A stretch of 64,000 bases of DNA, taken from Magicicada septendecula. Taxonomy: Eukaryota; Arthropoda; Insecta; Hemiptera; Cicadidae. Of the stretch, positions 22,254 through 34,545 are shown piece after piece. The position numbers and the translations under genes are program-made. Below the pieces are notes generated by a model, which saw only the letters and a program-made list of their open reading frames with translations, did not search any database and was not told the DNA's origin. The stretch lies in assembly GCA_034769895.1 (NCBI GenBank), contig CM068375.1, positions 256,597,542-256,661,541 of the forward strand. Direction: 5' to 3'. Numbering within the stretch: position 1 is the first letter of the stretch; each line of letters begins with the position of its first letter.

Positions 22254-22350
22254 CTGGGTGTATTATTAATCTTCTATATGTTTTCGTTGCCTACGTACGC
22301 CATGAACTCACGGCGGCCATACTGCTGCTTGCCTCAAATATGTCATCCGT
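22254..22350 (-). promoter_or_regulatory. probable 5' non-coding exon and promoter of the same gene
   Basis: On the minus strand, AATACACCCAG is followed by GTAAGG at 22253-22248, a strong splice donor. It pairs with the acceptor at 21740 to give a 514-bp intron. The sequence carries GTATGGCCGCCGTGAG (plus 22306-22322), similar to the YY1 element often found at start sites of housekeeping genes. The only ATG here opens a frame that stops after nine codons. The upstream limit is a guess. Confidence 0.4.
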
Positions 22351-23429
22351 TTTCATTGAGCTGTTTATCAACTGAATTCATCGTAACAGTACGTAGAATT
22401 ATAATGTAACAGTGGATGACAAGCGCAAAAGATTTTTATAATTGTAATCCTATAATAACAACTATTTATTCGCAAATTCAACATGTATTTTCATTTAGTA
22501 CTCCAAAGTGTGTATCTACAACACGCTCACACAAAACAATCTGAACGAACTTTTGAAAAAAAACTATTAGTTTTATCATAGTTTGAATTATATATATCAT
22601 TTTAAGTAGGGCATCTTATTTAATAAAGCAGCGCTAAGAAATGACAAGCGGTCATTTGATTTAGATCAATAGTTGCTATAGTGTTTGAATCAGTGAAAAT
22701 GAAACTGAAATAAAATTTGAATTATTTGATAAATTTTGTTAAAGACATTATTAATTTATTATTACAAATCTATATTACTTTCGTTCTATTTAATTGTAAT
22801 TATATAATTACAGCAATAACACGTTTATCCCATACTTATTAACCTACCATTCTGTCATAATAAGTAAAAACTGAAATTATAAAGATAATTAGAGGAACCA
22901 AATTTAAACATTGTCTTTACTACAGTACTTCATAGTTCATTAGAATTGTGGTATTTTCATGCTCGTATTTTAAACAAATAATAGAATTTGATTAAGTTAC
23001 ATGTATAAAGATATGTAAAAACAATTTAATAAAATTAAAAAAAATCCTTACTAAAAGACTTATATTGTTATTACTGAAATTCAACTTGTAAAGATTATTA
23101 AAAAAATAATTTGCCACAAAACATTAAGTTATGATTAATTTGTCACAAATTAAGTAAAATTATATAATATCTATAGCAGAAAAACAGAAGACAGTGACCC
23201 AAACAGATTAAAATGTAATTCAAAATAGCTTAGAATCAACAATTGTAATCAATATATACATCATGTCTATATAAGTAACTTGAAAGTTTCTTGCAGTAAT
23301 TGTTGTATAATATTGTGCAGTTTTCAATACTACATAATTCACAAGAATAACTCTTTTCCCTGATGTTCCAGTACCTTTTTTTAATTTTATTGGGATAATA
23401 CCTGTCAATTTTCATTTCATACATTGTTG
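22351..23429. other. AT-rich non-coding stretch
   Basis: No feature recognised. It would be the upstream region of the minus-strand gene. Confidence 0.4.
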
Positions 23430-23545
23430 AAAATTTATTGAAAATATATTAAAAAGGCAATATATATACTAAAAGGCAATGGAAAAACTTGTTCTTGGAG
23501 AAGAATGTGTTCAGCAGAAGTACCAGACATTGGCAAATTTCTCTG
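23430..23545 (+). repeat. dispersed repeat, copy 1
   Basis: AAAGGCAATATA, AACTTGTTCTTGG, GAATGTGTTCAGCAGAAGTA and CCAGACATTGGCAAATTTCT match the reverse complement of 34447-34545. The family is unknown; a 32-codon ORF from 23479 spans it but is not conserved in the other copy. Confidence 0.65.
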
Positions 23546-24165
23546 CTGAACGACTGCATAAAAAAAGAAGAATATGATCTGTGCCCTTGTAGCTTGTATT
23601 CCCTGAAGTCATTTCAGTTACTATTGTGTACATGAGATTATGACTTCACAAAGTGTCATGCAATGGTGATGTGAATTCCCAGAAGACAGGACTAATGCTA
23701 ATGAAGAACAAAGAACTTCTTCATAAAAGTTAAGAAAGCATTCACAAAATTTAAAGTTGAACAATAAGAAAAGTGCATTAATTGATTTCTGAAGTGTCCT
23801 GAAGTGCAACGATCATTGCAATGGCACATACATAGCTTCCACCAAATTGCAAAATTGAAAACATCAATTTGAGCCAAACAAAATTATGGCTTTACTTTTA
23901 GGAGAGGAGAGGTTTTTTTCTTGGTAGACTTCATGCTTGAAAGCACAAGACTTACTATCAATGCACATTAAAGACACAAAGACGACTTTAACTGGCTATT
24001 CAAAAAAAAAAGATAGAAATGCTGATGCGTGAGGTCTATCTGCTTCATGACCATGCTTGGCTCCATACTGCGTATGTCGTCTCTGTGCTGCTTGATAGTT
24101 AGAAATAGGTTGTTTTGGACAATCTCTTTGTATAACCAGATCTCACATCTAGTGACTTTTGCTTG
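23546..24165. other. non-coding stretch
   Basis: Nothing recognised. Confidence 0.35.
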
Positions 24166-24435
24166 TTTCATTTATAAAGAATTTTGTGGGATCGCGCCAC
24201 GTTCTAGGCGCCAAATATAAAGAATTTGTGGGACTAGCCCCACTTATTGGTGCGGCAAATATAAAGAATTCGGATCGTGCACCACGTTTGGATGCGCCAA
24301 ATATAAAGAATTTCCGAGTTGCCTCATGTGTTCGGGCATCAAATATTACTTAAATTATTAGTGCTCCACATTTGTGGCAGCAAATATAATGATTTTAAAA
24401 AAGCTGCACCACGTTGATGGCGACAAATATAACTG
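24166..24435 (+). repeat. degenerate minisatellite, about 44 bp unit
   Basis: Around six units share CAAATATAAAGAATT alternating with a CCACGTT...GGCGCCA block (GCGCCACGTTCTAGGCGCCA at 24195, CACCACGTTTGGATGCGCCA at 24280). The second block reads in reverse as TGGCGCC...AACGTGG, like primer-binding sites of insect LTR retrotransposons. The array may derive from an LTR/PBS junction. Confidence 0.7.
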
Positions 24436-25849
24436 TTACGTGTATAATTTGTATGTAATTAAGTGTATATTATTTACTGTAATAATGTTTGGTTTAAATT
24501 GTATTAGATGCTGGGCGCCAGAGATGTTATTTGATCTCAGGGGGTTTTTTGAATAAAAACTCTACAGTTAAGATGCTAATAACTTTTAATTATTACTAAT
24601 TCTTGTAAGACAATATATATATATAATAACTAATCTAACTTCGTGCTATTTTAACTTCGGGATGCCCCAAGTTCAGGGCGACTTTTATAGCTTTACTATT
24701 ATGGTGTGGGTGAACTGACCTACCTGCTGTGCGCTCTTGCGTCTTCTTCTTCCGACTAGGGACGTAGGAATTTGTGATTTGAATTCGCAAGTAGATTAAT
24801 TCAAAAGTATAAGCACAAAGTAAATCGTTATAATTATTGTGAATAGTTTTGTGATGTTGGTAGATTTTGTAGTACAGCAATAACAAAACAGTGTCGGGTA
24901 CAAAACTGGGGTTTATTATTCTAATAGCACATAAAATGAAAAACTTATATCTATATCTAATGTAAATTTTACGTACTAAAGAGCAATGAGTAATTGGATC
25001 AATGTTTTTAGACAGAATACTAGCTTTCAGAAGGAAAGCTTATAATTACGATTTTATATGAACTTGTTCTTTATTACTTTCAAAGTTAATTATTTAAATA
25101 ATTTAATTAATGATTTTTCAAAATTTTAATATTGATTTTAATATTACAGAATGCTTTTAAAAATACTCTTAAATAAATTAGCCGTGAATCTTGTTCTACG
25201 TGCTTTTTATTTACCTTGTGATTGGTTTCACGTATACTGCAGTATAAGTTTCTTAAGTGTTTTAATACTAAGATTTGTATAGCGCTTTTTTATCTACTCT
25301 ACTCTTATCTATTATTTCTTAATTAACTTATACTTGTTCTACAGATTATCACAAAATTGAAGTTCTTATTAACTTAGAGTCTCTGTTTTTATAGGCATCT
25401 GAATGAAATTGATTTTACAATTGATTTAACAAAAGAAAGAAAAATGTTCTTTTTATATAAAATGTATAAATGATATTGACTTTCCTGATACTGAAGTTCT
25501 GGATGATGTCCTCTGGGGTCCCTCGATGTCCTAGTCCAATCAGCTAGTGGCGATGATTTCCGCTGCGTCCTGGGTTCCAACGAATAGTTCAGGGATCAGC
25601 AACTCAGGTCATTCAGCAACTGTTGATGGATTTAACGTCTGTGGATTAACTGCTGCAACTGCGTCAGGCCCTCGATCCGGATACTCTGCACTGCGTGTGT
25701 GTGTACCTCGTCTCAGGTGTAGCTCTGCGTCGTCAGTTCTTCAGCTCGTACCACGATTTAGACAGCCTCGCTCTGTTGTAGTCTGGATGTGACTTCTCGT
25801 AGTATATTGTCGATCACTTATGTACGTACGCAAGACAGTATAGTGTATT
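24436..25849. other. AT-rich stretch, possible LTR-derived sequence
   Basis: GGGCGCCAGAGATG at about 24513 is another GGCGCC word. No protein domain recognised. The GC-richer stretch 25490-25850 has an ORF (25547-25792) of low complexity that I do not accept as a gene. Confidence 0.35.
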
Positions 25850-26165
25850 GGGCTGAACGCTAATTTATTGATGAATAAGAGCCTCGCACGTAGACGTCGT
25901 CACGGTCCAGTCGTTCTCGAAGAGTGTCTGTGTTGTTCTGAAGTCTACTCTTTACAGAAGTGTGTGTGTTCTGGTTGAAGAGTCTGTGTTGTACTGCTTG
26001 AATGTTTACAGATGAGAGAGTGTGTGTTCTGGTCGAAAGCTAACAGATGAGAGTGTGTTGACTTTTCGAACGTTTACAGATGAGTGTGTGTGTTCTGGTC
26101 GAAAGCTAACAGATGAGTGTGTTGACTGGTTGAAAGTTAACAGGTGAGTGAAGAGCGTTCAGCCC
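25850..26165. repeat. minisatellite block between a 12-bp perfect inverted repeat
   Basis: GGGCTGAACGCT at 25850-25861 is inverted as AGCGTTCAGCCC at 26154-26165. Inside, from about 25956, a 32-33 bp unit is repeated about five times (GTGTGTTCTGGTCGAAAGCT then AACAGATGAGTG, alternating with GTTGACTGGTTGAAAGTTAA). Confidence 0.65.
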
Positions 26166-26814
26166 GAAATCAACGGTTGTTCAGAATTTTTAGAATGATC
26201 TGATTGGCTGAAACATTCTCCCTTCTACTTAAAACTTAGTCACCTCATTCCGTGAGAACGAAAAATAATTCCCACAGTCCGAGAATTATTATTATTATTA
26301 ATATTCTGGATTACACCGGAACCAATTGTCGGTCGGATGTCTGATTGCAATTTGTACTGCGATTATCTTGGCTGCAAGCCAAGTTATGCTTAACCTAACA
26401 TATACATTTGATTCGTAATTTTTACAATTATAACATATTCAAATCTGAACTTCCTAGCTCACTTATTAAGGAAGTTATTTAAATAAAATGAATTAGCTCA
26501 TTTACTCTTTAATTATATTTAATAAAATTCGCACACCGTATTCTTAATATTTCGGTAAACATTTTGGCTGTTTTGGATTTTGCCTATATTTATTCGTTTC
26601 CGAAATATTAATGTTTTAAAGTTAGGGCGTGTCTCTAATTTATAACGGTGTGTGTGCGTTACATAACACCACCGGAAATATCCGCCGGGCGTTTACAATT
26701 GTTTGGAATTGCTCGCTACAGCGCGAGATATGGTTCTACTGACTTAAATTTATTTTATACTTGATTTTTTAAAACTCTCTACATATAACCCCAAATCTAT
26801 GGGATTTGGTACGT

Positions 26815-26816
<2 letters not shown>
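26166..26816. other. non-coding stretch
   Basis: It contains ATTATTATTATTA at about 26287 and GGAACCAATTGTCGGTCGG at about 26320. The minus-strand reading TTGGTTCCGGTG could be a retroelement primer-binding site; weak. Confidence 0.3.

Positions 26817-26862
<46 letters not shown>
26817..26862 (+). repeat. (AT)n microsatellite
   Basis: About 20 or more AT repeats ending at TATATTCAATG. Confidence 0.9.
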
Positions 26863-26863
<1 letters not shown>

Positions 26864-29091
26864 GCCTTAATAGTAACAAGATATTAACTTCTGACAACCA
26901 TCAGATATATTTAATACAACTCTGAATTTGCCAATCCTAATTTACATTAATTAAATTGAGCGTTTCTAAAGTCATAAAGGGTAGAATACTATTACTAGCA
27001 TCCAACTGCTCATCGGTTCTTTTAGAATGAAACGGGATGTTTAGGGATATTGACGATACGACTACATAGAATATTAGTTAATACATAAGTACAATGAAAC
27101 TGCTACTTGTGTTCAGGATTATCCATTCCATTGCCGACAATGCATTGAGTGAACATATATCACAATTTCACTTCGCACCATACTTTGCTTTAATTCCATT
27201 CACAATTACTTTCATCGATTCTCTACACACATCGGAATGCTGATTAAATACTCCACTCGACTTTCACGCACAAGACAAAATATGCTGTGTTAGTAATTAC
27301 TTCAAGTTCACTGATTTAAATAAAACTGCTTCTTACTTGCTGTACGCACTAATTAAATGATTCACTCACGATGAAGACTCCTCTCATGCTTGTCTTTGCC
27401 GTACAAACAATGACCGTCGCGTTCCTCGACCAACACGCACTCAAATACTTCAAGACTCATTAAAATATTGTGATAGTTTCTTTAATTCCTAATGAGATTT
27501 TAAAAGACACGAATAGTTTTCTGTACACTCCGATATATTACTTTACATGTTGGTTAATCAAGCTAATATACATTAACACTTTAAAAACTTATTAAAAACG
27601 AAGTTAAAATATACTAAGAGCGTCTTTAACACATACTAAGAGAAAAAGAAGACTAAAAAACTTACTTAGCTGTACACGGGGTATTATTTATAGGGCTCAC
27701 TATTTCTCTTTTCCCACCCGTTCTACTCAAATAATTCCGATAGGCTCATGACTGATTTCCTTGCCGGGAACTTTAAATTCGTCCATTCAGGAACCGTAAA
27801 AAACTCGCGCTCTAAAGTCACGCTTCTTCTCATTGGTGTTTAGTCTGGGGAACGCGGGAGTTTTGCCACGTGTCCAACTGCTATACCAAGCGACACGACT
27901 TTCACCAAAGTTTCTCTTTTTTTTATCGCCTGATCCATTGTTTTCCCAAGGTTGTCGTTCGTCAAAATCTAACGGGACTCAACAGTTTTATGATTTTTCG
28001 CGAACAAAGCATTCCCTTCTTTATGACTTTAGAAAGCTGTTTATTGTACAATGCGCTTTTATTCTGTTGCCACCAGACTGTCGCCAACTTACAATATTTC
28101 TGTGAGACGTTATTTTGCCTCATTCTTTTTATCAACACATTTAATTTGCTTAATAATAACTAAAAACATACATTAAATGATTAATTACGTTAATTACATA
28201 ATATAGGCTTACGTGATCTACATTCACGTTATACATTACCCAAAAAAACAACTGGGAAGAAAAAGTTGACAACAACGATTAAGTAAAAGATTAGCTCATC
28301 AAAGTGTAGTTTATGCAGGAAAATTAAATATCTGTAATATATTATTTAATATATATAACAAATCTTCTTTAATAAGGAGATAACCAAGAAATAGACATAG
28401 AGAAGCCAAAATGGTACTGTAAAGAACAGAAAAATTTTATTATGACTAAAGAAGAAAGTTAACTGGTTATCAGTCACCAAAGGCTTAAGCAGATAGTTCT
28501 TATAAATTTGAAACAACAAATATCAAGGAGGAGAGGTATAAAATGATTAAAGAAATACAATAACTAGTAAGAGGTAAATAGGAATTAACTATAAGTTGCA
28601 GATGTTGCTTTTAAAAGAGATGCCAGTACTAGCTCAAGGTGTAGGTCCACTAGAACAACAGAAAGTCTAGGAGAAGGGAAAGAAGCTGTGTATGTGCTAT
28701 GACTAGTGGTTAAATAAGGTAAGTAGCAACATATTGTCACTCACTTCTCTCCTTCAGCTGCTCATGAAACACACACACACACAAATGTATAAATAATATA
28801 AACATGTTTGTTAAAATTCAAGGCTTTGGTAGTTTTTACTTTTAAATGTTCAAGAATTGCTCATTAAGATATTAGGAAAGTCTGATTCACCATCCATAAG
28901 AGATTTTTACTTGCAAAAACAACAAACTTTCATTTGTTTACTTTATTCCATCCTCGGGGACTCTGTTGGCAATAAATAGTAGTAGATTTGTTGTTGTTCC
29001 TATAGCAGATGTGGAGAAGTTATCATCATCATACATCAACATCATTATCATCGTTCTTGAATCCCAGTAGAGTTTGGAGGCATTCTTCAAT
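26863..29091. other. non-coding stretch
   Basis: AT-rich to 27660, then GC-richer to about 28100, where a minus-strand CTATAAATAATACC (about 27690) resembles a TATA box. ORFs at 27833-28163 show no domain. A short (AC)8 lies near 28768-28783. Confidence 0.35.
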
Positions 29092-29268
29092 TCAACTTCT
29101 GTTGGTCTGTATCAAGCTCAGGTAGGTGTACCAGAATATGTGTTCTTCATCCATGATGGAGTTTGGCCAATAACATATCATGCATTTGGAGGTCTGGTAT
29201 ATGCTGGTCTTCTTTAAATAAGCTGCTAAGCGGTCTTGGCCAGTCTTAAGTTGAAAATTTTCTACTGT
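29092..29268 (-). pseudogene. LINE C-terminal fragment (region after RNase H)
   Basis: Minus-strand reading ENFQLKTGQDRLAAYL, SIYQTSKCMIC and IMDEEHIFW, ending at TGA (29092-29094). This matches the conserved tail of insect non-LTR elements (F-LRTGHD-L--HL, C--C, D--H). Similarity continues weakly upstream to about 29350. No intact domain. Confidence 0.6.
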
Positions 29269-30024
29269 TTCCTTTATAGCAGATTTTATAGACAGTCTTT
29301 TTGTAGCTTATTTGGCGTTTTCTAACATCTCTAGCATATTGGCCATTCGTAGAGATGGCTATGTTTACCCCTTTTAGCAAATTTTCATAGTAAGACAACT
29401 TTGTAGAAGATTAATTAGACGGATATTTAATTAACACGTTGAGGTCTTTACCCAAAATGTACTATGGGCAGAGTAGTTTGTCACTGTGGACAGTGCCCAA
29501 ACAGAGCTTATTTGTGTTATCGTGCACTATTACTTTGTGTCTAACAAAAGGGATTTGTTAGACTTCTGCACAGATATGTTAGTGAAAGGTGTTAAATGGG
29601 ACTTAATATTAATAGTAATATTAAGATAAATTCATAGTAATATTAAGATAAATTCATAGTAATAAAGATATTAATTTACTGACATTTTGTAGTATGAAGG
29701 GAAATTCCAATAAAACTGAAAAATACTTTTTGTAAATAGTAACAAAACAAGGTAGCATAATTAATCAACTGTCTTTGTTGCTGTACTAAGGTACTGAACA
29801 CTTTTTAATCATTGTTGAGAAGACTGTTGCTCACAGAACTGAATGGCATGCTGGAAATAGCTCGCTGCATAGTTTTGAATAAGTGAGTGTGAAATTTCAT
29901 AGCAATTGTCATATAAACCAAACAAGACTTGATTTAGTGACAAAAGAATTTCTTGTTTCTAACAGAATGCACGATACCAAAATTGAGCAATTCATTTATG
30001 TCAGTATCCAGATTCAGTTGGGAT

Positions 30025-30026
<2 letters not shown>
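29269..30026. other. non-coding stretch with a short tandem repeat
   Basis: 29605-29665 repeats TAATATTAAGATAAATTCAT about two and a half times. Nothing else recognised. Confidence 0.4.

Positions 30027-30084
<58 letters not shown>
30027..30084 (+). repeat. (TG)29 microsatellite
   Basis: About 58 bp of uninterrupted TG. It creates artificial Val-Cys and Thr-His ORFs on both strands, rejected here. Confidence 0.95.
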
Positions 30085-30085
<1 letters not shown>

Positions 30086-30484
30086 ACGTGCGTCTGATTA
30101 GCACACATCATACAGGTTTTATACCTGCAGTTGATGTAGGGATATATACTATGATAATTATTTTGTCCTGCACACATTCTTTTGTTAGTTGTAAAACTCA
30201 CCACTGATCACAGCTTCTCTGAATAACAAATGTGGGAACCAATAATTATACGCTTATACACGTGTTACACATTTGCGGTAAGAATGGTGACTTGGTGAGA
30301 ACATGCACAAAACAGGCCTCTTGATGACAGCAAAATAATTGACATTCTAAATGCTGATTGAATTTATTTTATGTATAGTAATTAATTTTACATGTTATAT
30401 ATAACAAACATATTACTATAGAGCAATCTTTTTTAAACACACTTATGTCAGACTAAACATAAGTATAATACTACTGACTAAGGA

Positions 30485-30730
30485 TTGGTAAAAATGTAAA
30501 ATTTTTACCTTGTAGCCTGAACCAGTTTTCGCTTATTATATGCTTTGTTAGAGGGTCTGACGAGAGGGTCTGAGCTTCTGATGAAGCTTATAATAAGCAA
30601 AAACTGGTTCAGGCTACAAAGTAAAAATTTTATATTTTTACCAATAAAAGAGTGTTCCGAGTTAGTAATATTATACTTATACATATTTAGATAATCAACG
30701 GACATGTCATGGACAACAAAATCCAAGAAC
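30485..30730. mobile_element. foldback element, same family as 20505-20880
   Basis: TGGTAAAAATGTAAAATTTT and TAGCCTGAACCAGTTTTCGC pair with AAAACTGGTTCAGGCTACAA and TTTTTACCA. The right outer end GGACATGTCATGGACAACAA matches the family end. The left outer part is missing. The plus strand holds CTGATGA at 30578 followed by the self-complementary AGCTTATAATAAGC. Confidence 0.75.
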
Positions 30731-30892
30731 CTATGTCAGACTTTTTTTCAAATTCAAAAAAGTATTATAATTATTTTACTCCTACAATTTGGTTCATCAA
30801 CAAATGTGTGTATATTATATACCATTATTTAGAGGATGAAAGCGGCTTTTACATAAAATAAACAGAACATCAGTAGTGCTTACCATAATTCG

Positions 30893-31330
30893 TTAGTATT
30901 TGGTTTCTCTTGCTTCATCAGTAATTTTCTTAAGAACGTTGTCAACCATGAGGATGGCAAACTCTTTATGTGTTGTTTTTGATGAATAAGATGTGTTCCC
31001 TGATTCTTTGTCACCATAATTCTTTAAGTGTTGTGCTGGAAAATGGTGAAAATTCAGACATACATTCTAGTAAAACAAGAAAATCCTCCCCATCTAGGTT
31101 TCCTACATGCTCATAAGCACTGTACTAAGCCAGACTCTACAAGTTTCTTCAACGCATACCCCTAATACTGGGTTTCATGATCAAGCTGTTCAGAAATGTT
31201 CTAATCCACTTGAGGTTTCAAATTTCCCCTGAATTTCATGTTTCCTAAAATTAGTTTTATGATCACATTGTTCTTGAGGTCATGGACTTTTTGTAACAAA
31301 TTTTCCAGTTATTGATTGGTATACAACAGT
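30893..31330 (-). pseudogene. hAT (ZMYM1-like) transposase fragment
   Basis: The minus-strand reading AQHLKNYGDKESGNTSYSSK, KEFAILMVDNVLKKIT and EARETKY ends at a stop at 30893. LLECMSEFSPF precedes it in a shifted frame. These correspond to the DUF4371-type start of ZMYM1/hAT transposases (F-PFL--H----G--SYLS--EF--LM---V---I--E---AKY). It is a short decayed relic. Confidence 0.65.
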
Positions 31331-34300
31331 TTACATGGCGTAGTAAATGCTACCTTTTGATAGAGAATAAGCCATCCAACTTTGGTTTTGAACTTATCCA
31401 TTGTGAAGAGATCTACTGAATAACACATTGGGAAAATATTGCACTTTGTCTAAGCACTGTTTCTTTAAAAATCAGCATCGCAATTGTGAAATATTCTGTT
31501 AATTCACACATATTGTAAAAGAACTAGATTATTGTGGTTTAATAATTAAATTGTATTTTTATTTAGTATTGAAAATTAAAGTTAAGTTATAAATCGGTAG
31601 TAAGTTACAATTTAAAAATAATGAACTCTTTTCTAAAATAATTGCAGTAATAATTAATAAATACTGTTTGATTAGTAATGGTTGATCAATTTAGTGAATA
31701 AAGCGTTAATCGCTGGTCAACTGATGAAGGTAGCCGTAGCGTCGATCTGGCGGCGAAACTCCTCTTCTAGGTTAATTGTTGTCAAAGTACGTAATGTTAA
31801 GTCTCGTCTGGACAACAAAAATTTATAATAATATACTTTCACGTACCTGACCGTGATACTAGAAGTTCTGAAGTTCACTTATAGTAATTAATAAGCTGCC
31901 AAGATGGATTTAATACCAGCTTGCTTTATTGACAAGGTTAGATCACTCCTTGTTTGATAAGGGCGCCACACGGGTTTATTTCGGGAAAATCCTATGAAAA
32001 ACTAACTAATGAGATTAAATATTTGATAATTTTTCTTTAAAATTTGTATTAATGCTTATTGCGCTTATGGCAATTCAAATCTAACAAAATACAACCTCTC
32101 TTCAGAGTTATTTTTGTGTTCAAAGTTAATTATTAATTCACTCTTTGAAATAAATAGAGTCAAAGTTTATGCTGATAACAAACGGGTTTTATTCTTACCC
32201 TTGAGAATAAATTCAAACAATTACAAGTGTAATGGATACATTAATATAAAATTGCAATTACTTCGTTCTTTTACCCTACAAACTAGCTCGGATAGAACAA
32301 ATCAACTCTTCTGGTTATTACCAGATTAACTTTTAATTAAATATTATTTTATATCTCAGGCGTAAGCTCTTTTAAATACAAGAAAGAACTACTTTATGCC
32401 TATACAGACGTTAATGATAAACTTTACTAATTCGGCCTCTTTTTTAAAATTCGTACCTATTGCTAGGTTGGCGTTGATCACGCTGACTTAATTATTAACA
32501 AATATTTTATCACTTAAGACTAATACAAATCTTATGTGGGATTAACAAATCCGCTAAATAAATTTGATCACAGTGTAACAGATGGAAAGTTTTGATGTTT
32601 TTGCGTCAGTACAATTTTGTGTTGAAGAAATACAAGTGCACACAGATGAATAAAATGAATTGTCACAATGTTACCTTTTGTATTTTAATCTTATAGATTA
32701 AAATTTATTTTAAACACTCCAGTGGTCGGATTATAGTGACCCTGGTTAATTACACTTCACACGAACTAAGAACGGAGAATAATAGTCCTCTTCTAACTAA
32801 ATTCGGACTAAGTTAAATACTGGTTAATAATCTTTCTCTCGTTCTAAATATCGTGCACAAAATAAAAATAATTACTTCACATCGATGCACTTCCTGTTAA
32901 TAAATTGTTGTGTAGTTATCTGTCTTGAAGAATCGATTAAATGGATTCACTGTTTACATGATACGCTAAGTTATTAAAAATTTTGAGGTGACGAGCGACA
33001 CCTTCTCGCTCGAGATGACTGTCAAAAGTGTGTGGAATTCGTTCGGTTTTTGATTATATACCCCCTCGCTTCACGGGGCTTAGGTGATGAATTCGTTTAA
33101 TAAGCTAATTTTTGATTGGCTCCGACAGCCATTACAAAAATGACGCATTGTTTTTCAACCGTCGTTTGACAAACGTCTTTGACAACTTTCGTTGTTGTTA
33201 GTCTTAACCAACCAATTTCTCACTTTATAATAACAAATGATGCTACCGCATACTACATCTTTATTATAGTTGCGATCGCGGGTCTATTACTATCAAATTA
33301 AAGAATAGTTCATGAGCTTTAATTTGATATGACTTAACACTGGTTTTAATCGCACTTTCTCTGACATTGCTAACAAATAATGTTCAGAAACATGGTTTTT
33401 CACCGTCGTCTGCTAGCGAAGCCAAATACGATTATTACCTATCTAGTTATATTTAGTGTTTCACATCGCGTTTTCTTTTAAACGTCTTTGTCGGAACACT
33501 AACGCATTCGTCGTTATACTTAATATCTATTTATTGAATACAATTATTAAATCTTAGCTTAACTATGGTGATACATTACTATGAATAATCCTTACTTTCT
33601 AATTACGTTTTGTTTATCCTACTCAACTTAATGTTACTCATTAATAATTGAGTGGTGATATTCACTGTTACATTTATTTATATTGATTGTTCAGTAGATT
33701 TTATGTACACTAGTAGTCCTTTCTACTTATTAATTCACTGACAAACGTTTGTTTTAGGCGTAGCCTAGGCATACCTTTAGCATCGGTTTATGCCTCAATA
33801 ATGGTCATTAGTTACATTTGGTATAATGGGGAAGTTACTTATTCATATAAGGTTTCCTCTTACAAGTATTCTTACTTCTTAATATTACATTTGGGGTTTG
33901 CAATGCTAGTTTTAACTTTACATTGTGACCATAGCTAGTCTTAGTCATAGGCATTGTTATTTACTGGTCATGGTTTATTTATTTTCAGCCAAATACTGTT
34001 GCTGATATTATATTATTCTTGTCATTCTTTAATTAATTTTATAAACATGTGACTTTACATTTATGTCATTGACTGGCTTGTTTGACAGCTTATAGTGAAC
34101 TTGGCTTGTCCATTAGTTAGAGTCAGTCATAGTATTTGTTGTAGTGTCATGCAGTGTATTCCTTACTGCTTCTTGTGGTCCTTCTTCTTCTTCCTTCTTC
34201 GTTGGCCCTTCTCTTCTTTGCTACTCTCATCATTAATTATTCACTTATATTATTTCCGTGCCCTTATTTATTCTTTTGGTACACGTCTAGGTTATGTAAC

Positions 34301-34446
34301 ATTTTGTTGTGTTACAATATACACATAACTCTTTATTAATTTCCTATAAAGCAGGGTTAGAACTAAAATCCACATAAGTTTCATTTTCATTCTCCATGCT
34401 ATTATCAGTTACTTTACTTTGGGCCACTTCATGTCTAGTAGTTTAA
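31331..34446. other. long AT-rich non-coding stretch, possible solo-LTR material
   Basis: No protein domain found. GGGCGCCACACGGG at about 31965 reads in reverse as a TGGCGCCC primer-binding-site-like word. About 1.1 kb to the right, a minus-strand GGTATATAATC (about 33055) is TATA-like; together they would fit a minus-strand LTR. A hammerhead-like CTGATGA to GAAAC motif lies at 31721-31759. 34160-34230 is CT-rich. Confidence 0.3.
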
Positions 34447-34545
34447 ACAAAGAAATTTGTCAATGTCTGGTACTTCTGCTGAACACATTCTTCGCAAGAA
34501 CAAGTCTTCCCATTCAAAATATTGCCATTTTAATAATAATTTTTT
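34447..34545 (-). repeat. dispersed repeat, copy 2
   Basis: Reverse complement of the 23430-23545 repeat (GAATGTGTTCAGCAGAAGTA and CCAGACATTGACAAATTTCT), with a few substitutions. Confidence 0.65.

Noticed and set aside
25547..25792. 81-codon Ser/Val/Arg-rich ORF as a gene
   Set aside because: Low-complexity composition from a GC-richer block; no splice sites or domain.
29883..30207. Cys/Val and Thr/His repeat ORFs
   Set aside because: Direct translations of the (TG)29 microsatellite on both strands.
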